Assembly: GCA_003250235.1 (NCBI GenBank) | Contig: QKGY01000225.1 | Location: forward strand, 1-5,220 | From: Desulfuromonadaceae bacterium | GTDB lineage: Bacteria > Desulfobacterota > Desulfuromonadia > Desulfuromonadales > SZUA-540 | Direction of reading: 5' to 3' | Length of the DNA stretch: 5,220 nt | Shown here: positions 1 through 5,220 of the stretch, one piece after another | How positions within the stretch are numbered: position 1 is the stretch's first letter | Layout: each line of letters opens with the position of its first letter | Translations under genes and position numbers: made by a program | Notes under the pieces: generated by a model | Seen by the model: the letters and a program-made list of their open reading frames with translations, nothing else | The model's database searches: none | What the model was told of the DNA's origin: nothing

Positions 1-96
1 ATGAAGCAGGCGGTGATTTTTGATGGCCGCAATCAATACGATCCGGCTTCGGTCAAGAGAGCGGGGTTTGAGTACAGCGGGATAGGTCGCCAATGA
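1..96 (+). CDS. ugd: UDP-glucose 6-dehydrogenase, C-terminal end only (5' part outside the window)
   Basis: The first 31 codons are open in frame 1 and end at TGA 94-96. They read as the extreme C-terminus of a UDP-glucose/GDP-mannose dehydrogenase family protein. The signature is VIFDGRNQYDP followed by a GFEY-x-x-IGR ending, which is where UDP-glucose dehydrogenases normally stop. The family oxidises UDP-glucose to UDP-glucuronate in the cytoplasm using two NAD+. The ATG at base 1 is almost certainly an internal methionine, because the catalytic and NAD-binding parts must lie upstream. The stop overlaps the start of the next gene as ATGA, and that gene encodes an enzyme expected to use this one's product, which supports the call. 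Only the tail is visible, so the integrity of the full gene cannot be judged. Confidence 0.85.
   Translation: MKQAVIFDGRNQYDPASVKRAGFEYSGIGRQ
93..96 (+). other. ATGA stop/start overlap between ugd and the epimerase gene
   Basis: The start codon of the epimerase (93-95) and the stop of the dehydrogenase (94-96) share bases in the classic ATGA arrangement. Such overlaps usually mean co-transcription and translational coupling by re-initiation. Here it ties together two enzymes acting in sequence on UDP-glucose. Confidence 0.85.
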
Positions 97-1142
97 TCAC
101 CGAATCAGCGCAGAAGAATTCGTCCGGGAAAAGTACCCGATTTCTGGTGACCGGAGCGGCCGGTTTCATTGGTTTTCACCTGTGTCGCACCCTGCTGGCG
201 CGTGGAGATGAGGTCGTTGGTCTGGATAACCTCAACGATTATTATGAGGTTCAGCTCAAGCTAGACCGTCTGGCCCAACTGGAGGGTAAACCCGGTTTTC
301 GATTTGTCAAAGCGGACCTGGCAGACCGAGACGCAATCGCCGCGCTATTTGCCGAGCAGCAGTTTGATCGCGTGGTCAATTTGGGGGCTCAGGCCGGTGT
401 CCGGTATTCCATACAAAATCCTCATGCGTATGTGGACAGCAACCTCGTCGGTTTCATGAATATTTTGGAAGGCTGCCGCCACACCCATGTCGGCCATCTG
501 GTGTATGCTTCTTCATCGTCGGTCTATGGCGCAAATACGCAGATGCCTTTTTCGGTGCATCACAATGTGGACCATCCTGTGTCCCTGTATGCCGCCTCCA
601 AAAAAGCCAATGAACTGATGGCGCATACCTATGCCCATCTGTATGGTCTCCCCTGTACCGGTTTGCGGTTTTTTACGGTCTACGGTCCCTGGGGACGTCC
701 CGATATGGCCCTTTTCCTCTTTACCCGCGCCATCCTGGATGGACGGCCGATTGATGTCTTCAACTTCGGTAAAATGAAGCGCGATTTTACCTATGTCGAC
801 GATATCGTCGAGGGGGTTGTAAGGACGGCGGACCATATCGCGCAACCCAATCCAGACTGGAATGGCGACAGCCCGGACCCCGGTACCAGCCGCGCGCCCT
901 ACCGCATCTACAATATCGGCAACAACAGTCCCGTCGAATTGCTGTATCTCATCGAGGTGTTGGAAAAGGCTCTCGGCAAAACGGCGAAAAAGAATATGCT
1001 TCCCATTCAACCCGGGGATGTCCCGGCAACTTTTGCGGATGTCGATGCCTTGGTGCAGGATGTCGGGTTTAAACCGGCGACCTCCATCGAAGAGGGTGTG
1101 GAGTCGTTTGTTCGCTGGTATCGTGATTATTACCACCTTTAA
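93..1142 (+). CDS. UDP-glucuronate 4-epimerase (NAD-dependent epimerase/dehydratase, extended SDR family)
   Basis: This 349-aa cytoplasmic enzyme probably interconverts UDP-glucuronate and UDP-galacturonate, a precursor for capsule, exopolysaccharide or LPS. Visible signs of an extended SDR are the NAD-binding TGAAGFIG at residues 20-27, the acidic LDNLNDYY after the second strand (44-51), the serine run YASSSSVYG (138-146) and the catalytic YAASK with Tyr166 and Lys170. RFFTVYGPWGRPDMA (192-206), RDFTYVDDIVEG (230-241) and the stretch PDPGTSRAPYRIYNIGN (261-277) are typical of the glucuronate epimerase branch rather than of plain GalE. The length is usual for that branch. The start at ATG 93 gives about 15 residues before the first strand and overlaps the upstream dehydrogenase stop. 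A weak GGATAGG lies before it, so translation is probably coupled. Upstream ugd would supply its substrate. A related UDP-hexose 4-epimerase specificity cannot be fully excluded. Confidence 0.88.
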   Translation: MITESAQKNSSGKSTRFLVTGAAGFIGFHLCRTLLARGDEVVGLDNLNDYYEVQLKLDRLAQLEGKPGFRFVKADLADRDAIAALFAEQQFDRVVNLGAQAGVRYSIQNPHAYVDSNLVGFMNILEGCRHTHVGHLVYASSSSVYGANTQMPFSVHHNVDHPVSLYAASKKANELMAHTYAHLYGLPCTGLRFFTVYGPWGRPDMALFLFTRAILDGRPIDVFNFGKMKRDFTYVDDIVEGVVRTADHIAQPNPDWNGDSPDPGTSRAPYRIYNIGNNSPVELLYLIEVLEKALGKTAKKNMLPIQPGDVPATFADVDALVQDVGFKPATSIEEGVESFVRWYRDYYHL

Positions 1143-1145
1143 GGA
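1141..1145 (+). promoter_or_regulatory. Ribosome-binding site of yicC
   Basis: AAGGA sits 7 bases before ATG 1153 and begins inside the TAA stop of the epimerase gene (1140-1142). There is no room for a separate promoter or terminator in the 10-base gap, so yicC is expected to share a transcript with the epimerase gene. Confidence 0.7.
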
Positions 1146-1152
1146 ATAACTT

Positions 1153-2031
1153 ATGATCAGAAGTATGACGGGGTACGGTAAGGGGCGCGCCGAAATCCAG
1201 GGTTTGTCCCTGAGTGTCGAGATAAAATCCGTGAATCATCGCTATGGGGATGTGACTATCAAAGCCCCAAGATCCATGATGTCTCTGGAGAACGACATCA
1301 AGAAGCGCATTTCCGAGAGACTTAAACGGGGTAAGATAGACGTCTTCATCAATCAGGATGTCTGTGGCGACACCGTCATGGTTCCCACTCTGAACCGCCC
1401 CTTGGCTGCCGCCTATATTAACCTTTTTGAAGAGCTTAGGACCGATTTCGCCGTGGATGGCGGTATCCCCCTCTCTCTGGTTGTCTCTCAAAAGGAGGTT
1501 GTCACCCTGAAGGAAGGGGATCTTCCGATCGAGAGCCTTAAAGAGTGTCTTGAGATAGCTTTGTCTGCCGCTCTGGATTCCCTTGAAGGCATGCGTGTGA
1601 CAGAAGGAGAAGCTACCTGCAGGGACATGGAAGATAAGCTTTCCGGAGTGGAACAGCTCCTAGCCCTGGTCGAAACCCGGGCGCCTCACGTTGCCGTTGA
1701 ATGGAAAGGGAAACTGATGGAGAGGCTGGCGCGATTTGCCGGGGATATCGCTGTGGATCCCCAAAGAATAGCCCAGGAAGTCGCCATTTTTGCCGATCGC
1801 TGCGACATCAGCGAAGAGTTGGTTCGTTTCCGAAGTCATCTGAAGCAATTTCGTGGGCTTTTCAACGGCGATGACCCTGTCGGACGGCAGATGGATTTTC
1901 TCGTTCAGGAACTGAATCGTGAAGTCAATACGATGGGGTCGAAGTCGAACGATGCCGAATTGACGCGACATGTGGTGGCCATTAAAGCCGAGTTGGAAAA
2001 AGTCAGGGAGCAGGTCCAGAATATCGAGTAG
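1153..2031 (+). CDS. yicC: YicC/YloC family endoribonuclease
   Basis: This 292-aa protein spans the whole YicC family length. The N-terminus MIRSMTGYGKG and the SVEIKSVNHRY stretch (21-31) are hallmarks of the YicC N-terminal domain. MRVTEGEA (147-154) corresponds to the family's R-x-x-EG motif. The C-terminal DUF1732 region carries RIAQEVAIFADRCDISEE (205-222), RFRSHL (225-230) and GRQMDFLVQELNREVNTMGS (244-263). E. coli YicC and B. subtilis YloC are reported to be endoribonucleases, and E. coli YicC is reported to act in degradation of the small RNA RyhB. Cleavage by this protein is inferred from family membership. The start at 1153 is fixed by the family N-terminus and a good AAGGA. The following gmk and rpoZ match a gene order seen widely in bacteria (yloC-remA-gmk-rpoZ in Firmicutes), although no remA is present here. 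Confidence 0.93.
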   Translation: MIRSMTGYGKGRAEIQGLSLSVEIKSVNHRYGDVTIKAPRSMMSLENDIKKRISERLKRGKIDVFINQDVCGDTVMVPTLNRPLAAAYINLFEELRTDFAVDGGIPLSLVVSQKEVVTLKEGDLPIESLKECLEIALSAALDSLEGMRVTEGEATCRDMEDKLSGVEQLLALVETRAPHVAVEWKGKLMERLARFAGDIAVDPQRIAQEVAIFADRCDISEELVRFRSHLKQFRGLFNGDDPVGRQMDFLVQELNREVNTMGSKSNDAELTRHVVAIKAELEKVREQVQNIE

Positions 2032-2043
2032 GTGACGGACGAA

Positions 2044-2085
2044 ATGCGGTTCGGTTCGAACCCAGAGGTGGACAATGGCTGGTGA
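2044..2085 (+). other. Possible 13-codon leader ORF overlapping the gmk start
   Basis: An ATG at 2044 opens a 13-codon frame (MRFGSNPEVDNGW) ending at TGA 2083-2085, so it overruns the gmk start by 11 bases in another frame. AGGTGA at 2030-2035, beginning inside the yicC stop, lies 8 bases upstream, which is good Shine-Dalgarno spacing. The peptide resembles nothing I know. It may be chance, or its translation could influence initiation at gmk. There is no evidence that the peptide itself has a function. Confidence 0.2.
2064..2070 (+). promoter_or_regulatory. Ribosome-binding site of gmk
   Basis: AGAGGTG contains a clean GAGGTG match to the 16S rRNA anti-Shine-Dalgarno, but it stands only 4 bases before ATG 2075, which is slightly tight. 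It supports ATG 2075 as the gmk start. Confidence 0.65.
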
Positions 2086-2686
2086 AGGAAATCTGTTTGT
2101 TATATCTGCACCTTCAGGTGCTGGAAAGACAACGCTTTGCAAGGAATTAATTGACTTTTTCCCTGCGCTGCGGCAGTCTATCTCGTACACGACTCGGCCA
2201 GCACGTTCGGGCGAAAAGGATGGTGTTGACTACCATTTTGTTTCGCCCGATACGTTTGTCGGCATGGTTGAACGCGGTGAGTTTGCCGAATGGGCCGAAG
2301 TCCACGGCAATAAATATGGGACCGCATTGGCAACACTCGAGGACGCCAGTCAGCAGGGTGTTGACATCCTCCTGGATATTGATTGCCAGGGGGCTGCTCA
2401 GCTTAAGAAAACCTGCCAACATGCGGTTTTCATCTTTATTCTGCCTCCCAGCGTTGAAGAACTGCTCCGTCGACTGCAGGGGAGACAGACCGATACCCCT
2501 GAGGTCATCCAGCGGCGGATCGACAATGCCAGAGGTGAAATTGCTCAGGCACCATGGTATGATTTTATCGTCGTCAACGACGACCTGCATACGGCTCTTA
2601 ATCAGCTCACCTCTATTGTCACGGCTGAAGGTTGCCGGACGAAGAATCAGGTAAAGGCGATCGAGAGGCTTCTGAACGAGGGTTGA
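2075..2686 (+). CDS. gmk: Guanylate kinase
   Basis: The 203-aa cytoplasmic enzyme transfers phosphate from ATP to GMP to give GDP, a required step in salvage and synthesis of GTP. The P-loop APSGAGKTT is at residues 12-20 (Lys18). GMP-site residues are visible as SISYTTRPAR (35-44, with Arg41 and Arg44), DYHF (Tyr53), GEF (Glu69), KYGT (80-83) and the Walker-B-like LLDIDCQGA (99-107, Asp101). The lid and later region carries RLQGR (133-137), QRRIDNARGE (146-155) and the VVND motif (167-170). All expected catalytic positions are present and the length is typical. The start is supported by the N-terminus ahead of FVISAPSG and by GAGGTG upstream. It lies between yicC and rpoZ as in many bacteria, and supplies the GDP/GTP pool on which the downstream Rel enzyme draws. 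Confidence 0.97.
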   Translation: MAGEGNLFVISAPSGAGKTTLCKELIDFFPALRQSISYTTRPARSGEKDGVDYHFVSPDTFVGMVERGEFAEWAEVHGNKYGTALATLEDASQQGVDILLDIDCQGAAQLKKTCQHAVFIFILPPSVEELLRRLQGRQTDTPEVIQRRIDNARGEIAQAPWYDFIVVNDDLHTALNQLTSIVTAEGCRTKNQVKAIERLLNEG

Positions 2687-2720
2687 GAGATCCGTTAACT
2701 AGAAGAATTAATTATTCTCC

Positions 2721-2726
2721 AGGAGA
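2721..2726 (+). promoter_or_regulatory. Ribosome-binding site of rpoZ
   Basis: AGGAGA lies 8 bases before ATG 2735, the best-formed Shine-Dalgarno in the window. It sits in an A/T-rich 48-base gap after gmk (2687-2734). That gap has a short 5-bp inverted repeat (2704-2708 with 2714-2718) too weak to act as a terminator. Confidence 0.75.
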
Positions 2727-2734
2727 AATATTTC

Positions 2735-2944
2735 ATGGCACGTATTACCGTTGAAGATTGTCTGAAAGAGATTCCCAATCGGTTTTTGCTGGTGATGGTC
2801 GCTGCAAAACGCTCCAAGCAGTTGTACAAGGGGGGGGCTCCTCTGATTGAGAACAAAGCGAAGAATAAAAAGGTTGTACTGGCGCTGCGCGAAATTGCAG
2901 CCGGGAAAATTGATTACGAAATTCCTACCCGGAAAAGAGGTTAA
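2735..2944 (+). CDS. rpoZ: DNA-directed RNA polymerase subunit omega
   Basis: This 69-aa subunit helps fold and hold the beta-prime subunit of RNA polymerase. Recognisable blocks are MARITVEDCL (1-10), NRFLLVMVAAKR (15-26) and VVLALREIAAGKI (47-59), all hallmarks of bacterial omega. The protein ends soon after this core, lacking the longer C-terminal tail of E. coli omega, which matches the short form in Desulfuromonadales-like bacteria. The N-terminal MAR motif, which in E. coli forms part of ppGpp site 1 at the beta-prime/omega interface, is intact, so ppGpp sensing by the polymerase is plausible. A run of eight G (2830-2837) encodes the Lys32-Gly33-Gly34-Ala35 region, and the reading frame is intact as given. 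It lies between gmk and rel, so the product of the next gene may act on a complex containing this protein. Confidence 0.96.
   Translation: MARITVEDCLKEIPNRFLLVMVAAKRSKQLYKGGAPLIENKAKNKKVVLALREIAAGKIDYEIPTRKRG
2830..2837 (+). repeat. G8 homopolymer run inside rpoZ
   Basis: Eight consecutive G bases cover the end of codon 32 through the first base of codon 35. A one-base slip in either direction reaches a stop within about 5-6 codons (TGA at 2844-2846 in one frame, TGA at 2848-2850 in the other), giving an omega of about 37-38 residues. The run is also a place where sequencing or assembly errors would show. Confidence 0.9.
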
Positions 2945-2992
2945 ACCTCCCGCTCACATTTCTTCCCAAGTCGGATACACCATACATTTCCT

Positions 2993-3057
2993 GACTCTAC
3001 GCGATCCGGCAGGTTACCCCCTGCCGGTCGCCTGTATTGCACGAGCCGGGTAGAGTC
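2993..3057 (+). promoter_or_regulatory. Nested inverted repeat that could hide the rel ribosome-binding region
   Basis: GACTCTAC at 2993-3000 is the exact reverse complement of GTAGAGTC at 3050-3057. The 5' arm abuts the inner hairpin that starts at 3001, so the two helices could stack. The 3' arm ends 3 bases before ATG 3061 and contains the only Shine-Dalgarno-like bases (AGAG, 3052-3055) of rel. If formed in the mRNA, the helix would restrict ribosome access. The pairing is seen in the sequence; the regulatory role is inference. Confidence 0.45.
3001..3031 (+). promoter_or_regulatory. Strong hairpin in the rpoZ-rel gap
   Basis: CCGGCAGG (3006-3013) pairs perfectly with CCTGCCGG (3020-3027) around a 6-base loop. 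The stem continues past a single bulged T (3005) as GCGA (3001-3004) with TCGC (3028-3031), giving 12 bp, mostly G-C. No T-run follows on either strand, so it is not a standard intrinsic terminator. It could be an mRNA-processing or stability element, a weak attenuator, or part of the larger structure over the rel start. The rest of the 116-base gap (2945-3060) shows no convincing promoter. Confidence 0.6.
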
Positions 3058-3060
3058 GCC

Positions 3061-5217
3061 ATGATCCGTCTAGACGATATCCTCGAAAAAATCCAAGCCT
3101 ATAACACTACCGCAGATTTTGATCTTCTGCGCAAAGCCTATGTTTTTTGCGCCAAGGTCCATCAGGGACAGGTGCGTCTTTCCGGTGAACCCTACCTGAC
3201 ACACCCCATGGAAGTGGCCTTTATCCTGGCGCAACTTCGTATGGATGTCCCCACCATCATTACAGGGCTTCTGCACGATACCCTTGAAGATACACTGACC
3301 ACTCCCGAGGAATTGCGAGCCAATTTCGGCGAAGAGATCACGTCGCTGGTTGACGGCGTGACCAAGATCGGAAAGATGATCTTTCGCACCAGCGAAGAGA
3401 GGCAGGCGGAGAATTTCCGCAAGATGCTTCTGGCGATGGCGCGCGACATTCGCGTGATTCTGGTCAAACTGGCGGACAGGCTTCATAACATGCGGACCCT
3501 GGATTTTCAGCCGGAACCCCGTCGGTTGAAGATTGCCCAGGAAACCCGCGACATCTACGTGCCGCTGGCCAACCGGATGGGGATCAGCTGGATCAAGAGT
3601 GAACTCGAAGATCTCGCGTTGCGCCATCTGGAGCCAACCACTTATCTGGACTTAGCCGCCCGGGTCGACAAGAGGAAAAAGGAACGGGTCAAGTACATCG
3701 AAGAGGTCAAGGTCAGCATCCGCAAAAAACTGGTGGAAAACGGTATCGAGGGGGATGTTTCCGGTCGGTCCAAGCATCTGGCGTCGATTTACAACAAGAT
3801 GCAGAGGCAGGGGACAGATCTTGACCAGATTTATGATCTCATCGCTTTTCGGATTATCGTCAAGTCGGTCCGGGACTGCTATGCCGTTCTGGGGATCATT
3901 CATTCGACATGGAAACCGATCCCCGGGCGCTTTAAAGACTATATCGCCATGCCCAAGGCGAACATGTATCAGTCCCTGCACACCACCGTCATGGGGCCTT
4001 TTGGCGAAAGGATGGAGGTGCAGATACGCACCGAGGAGATGCATCGCATCGCCGAAGAGGGGATTGCTGCCCATTGGAAATACAAGGAAGACGGCAGTAC
4101 GCCCGTGGCCGGCCGCGAGGACAAACGGTTTGGCTGGCTGCGCCAGCTCCTCGAGTGGCAGCGTGAGCTCGACGACAGCCGGGAATTCATGTCGTCGGTC
4201 AAAGTCGATCTGTTCCCTGAAGAAGTCTATGTTTTCACCCCCAACGGTGATGTCAAAGAACTCCCGAGAGGCTCGACGCCTGTCGACTTTGCCTATGCCG
4301 TTCATACCGATGTCGGACATCGGTGTGTGGGTTCCCGGGTAAACGGCAAGCTGGTTCCGCTGAAAACCCCTCTGCACAATGGGGATATTGTTGAGGTCAT
4401 TACCTCGCAGAACCATACCCCCAGCAAAGACTGGATCAAGTTTGTTCGAACCTCCAAGGCGCGCAACAAGATCCGGCAATGGATCAAAACGGAACAGCGG
4501 GAAAAAAGCATTGAGCTGGGCCGTGAATTGCTGGAGAAAGAATTCCGTAAATACGGCTATAGCCTGAAAAAGGTCCTCACCTCTGCTGAGATGACGCAGA
4601 CCGTTGAGGATCTGGGTTTCAAACGGGTTGACGATCTCCTCGCTTCCGTAGGGTACGGGAAGGTTTCGCTGGGCCAGGTGATCAGTCGCGTGGTCCCGCA
4701 GGAGAAACTTCGTGAAGAACAACCCGCAGGGCCGGGCCGCTTTGAAAAGGTTCTTGAGAAGATACGCAAGAAGCCTTCCAGTGCCATCAAGATCGACGGC
4801 ATAGACGATATCCTGGTCCGATTCGCCAAATGCTGCAATCCGCTGCCGGGAGACCCTGTGATCGGCTTTATCACCCGAGGCCGGGGGGTAACCGTTCATG
4901 CCGAGGATTGCCCGCATGTGATGGATGGCGATCCCGAAAGGCGCGTTGTGCTGGAATGGGACATGAAGAAGAAGACGACGCGTCCCGTCAAGATCAGGGC
5001 CTACTGCATCGACTTGAAGGGGATTCTTGCCGGTATCTCCAGCGCCATCAGCAATTGCGAAGCCAATATCGTCAATGCGACCGTACACTCCACCCCGGAT
5101 CACAAGGGGATAAACACGTTTGAGGTGGATGTCCAGGATCTTGACCATCTGAATCGGGTCCTTACGGCGGTTCGTAAGGTCAAGGGCGTTTACAAAGTCG
5201 AACGGATGAGAAGTTGA
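3061..5217 (+). CDS. spoT: Bifunctional (p)ppGpp synthetase/hydrolase (long RelA/SpoT homologue, Rel)
   Basis: This 718-aa cytoplasmic enzyme makes (p)ppGpp from ATP and GTP/GDP and also hydrolyses it. The hydrolase HD domain (about 25-180) is complete, with metal ligands His48, His72, Asp73 and Asp139 and the HDTLEDT motif (72-78). The synthetase domain (about 230-345) has Arg236, Asp259, Tyr303 and Glu319, matching Rel_Seq R241, D264, Y308 and E323. It has the RFKD form (290-293) of the RxKD motif typical of bifunctional enzymes, not the ExDD of RelA. A TGS domain (about 386-448, HTDVGH at 415-420), a helical region, a Cys/zinc-finger region (CCNP 591-594, His613, Cys617) and a C-terminal ACT domain (about 641-716) follow. 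ATG 3061 gives the family N-terminus MIRLDDILEK. A TTG at 3037 is in frame but less likely. The Shine-Dalgarno is poor and lies in a possible stem. Both catalytic sites look intact. Confidence 0.95.
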   Translation: MIRLDDILEKIQAYNTTADFDLLRKAYVFCAKVHQGQVRLSGEPYLTHPMEVAFILAQLRMDVPTIITGLLHDTLEDTLTTPEELRANFGEEITSLVDGVTKIGKMIFRTSEERQAENFRKMLLAMARDIRVILVKLADRLHNMRTLDFQPEPRRLKIAQETRDIYVPLANRMGISWIKSELEDLALRHLEPTTYLDLAARVDKRKKERVKYIEEVKVSIRKKLVENGIEGDVSGRSKHLASIYNKMQRQGTDLDQIYDLIAFRIIVKSVRDCYAVLGIIHSTWKPIPGRFKDYIAMPKANMYQSLHTTVMGPFGERMEVQIRTEEMHRIAEEGIAAHWKYKEDGSTPVAGREDKRFGWLRQLLEWQRELDDSREFMSSVKVDLFPEEVYVFTPNGDVKELPRGSTPVDFAYAVHTDVGHRCVGSRVNGKLVPLKTPLHNGDIVEVITSQNHTPSKDWIKFVRTSKARNKIRQWIKTEQREKSIELGRELLEKEFRKYGYSLKKVLTSAEMTQTVEDLGFKRVDDLLASVGYGKVSLGQVISRVVPQEKLREEQPAGPGRFEKVLEKIRKKPSSAIKIDGIDDILVRFAKCCNPLPGDPVIGFITRGRGVTVHAEDCPHVMDGDPERRVVLEWDMKKKTTRPVKIRAYCIDLKGILAGISSAISNCEANIVNATVHSTPDHKGINTFEVDVQDLDHLNRVLTAVRKVKGVYKVERMRS

Positions 5218-5220
5218 ACC

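Noticed and set aside
513..1136. Minus-strand open frame of 207 codons opposite the epimerase gene
   Set aside because: It is a shadow of the conserved epimerase frame, with no known motifs and no sensible context.
1492..1499. Strong internal Shine-Dalgarno-like AAGGAGGT inside yicC
   Set aside because: No ATG or GTG start follows at a usable distance and the bases encode conserved-frame residues (Lys-Glu-Val). At most it is a translational pause site.
2050..2066. tRNA T-arm-like GGTTCGAACCC
   Set aside because: Only two stem pairs form beside the 7-base loop and no acceptor, D or anticodon arms surround it, so it is not a tRNA or a clear tRNA fragment.
3001..3031. Intrinsic terminator after rpoZ
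   Set aside because: The hairpin is strong but no T-rich tract follows it on either strand, so a standard Rho-independent terminator is not supported.
2847..3053. Plus-strand frame running from inside rpoZ into the gap before rel
   Set aside because: It uses a TTG start within rpoZ in another frame, has no clear ribosome-binding site, and its translation is low in recognisable structure.
3037..3060. Upstream in-frame TTG start for rel (would add 8 residues)
   Set aside because: ATG 3061 gives the family N-terminus MIRLDDILEK. The TTG has no Shine-Dalgarno, and the added residues are unlike the family.
3652..5148. Long minus-strand open frame of 498 codons opposite rel
   Set aside because: It is fully antisense to a well-conserved gene, its translation shows no recognisable domain, and it is explained by codon bias of the plus-strand gene mirrored on the other strand.

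Overview
The window is a compact, fully plus-strand stretch of bacterial chromosome with no mobile elements, tRNA or rRNA genes, or CRISPR arrays. Gene content and protein style suggest a deltaproteobacterium of the Desulfuromonadales (Geobacter/Pelobacter/Desulfuromonas-like). The evidence is the order yicC-gmk-rpoZ-rel/spoT, the very short omega subunit (69 aa, without the C-terminal tail of the E. coli protein), and a Rel protein starting MIRLDDILEK. This placement is from memory of family sequences, not from a search.

Layout: 1-96 is the 3' end of a UDP-glucose 6-dehydrogenase gene. It overlaps by 4 bases (ATGA) a UDP-glucuronate 4-epimerase gene (93-1142). Ten bases later comes yicC (1153-2031), an endoribonuclease of the YicC/YloC family. 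After a 43-base gap is gmk (2075-2686, guanylate kinase), then after 48 bases rpoZ (2735-2944, RNA polymerase omega). A 116-base gap (2945-3060) follows, and then a bifunctional (p)ppGpp synthetase/hydrolase gene with its most likely start at ATG 3061 and its end at 5217. Only three bases follow its stop.

How the genes fit together: the first two enzymes act in series (UDP-glucose to UDP-glucuronate to UDP-galacturonate), supplying an acidic sugar for surface polysaccharide or LPS. The last three form a guanine-nucleotide and stringent-response group. Gmk makes GDP from GMP, Rel makes and destroys (p)ppGpp from GTP/GDP, and omega supplies part of a ppGpp site on RNA polymerase. YicC adds RNA turnover. 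No convincing terminator or promoter is visible between the genes, so read-through from the sugar genes into the housekeeping group is plausible.

Most of the window is ordinary conserved core genome. The part most worth a second look is the rpoZ-rel gap. It holds a 12-bp bulged hairpin (3001-3031) enclosed by a perfect 8-bp inverted repeat (2993-3000 with 3050-3057), whose 3' arm covers the poor ribosome-binding region of rel. This could be an mRNA structure that limits Rel translation. Smaller curiosities are a possible 13-codon leader ORF overlapping the gmk start and a G8 run inside rpoZ. I see no sign of a wholly new system.
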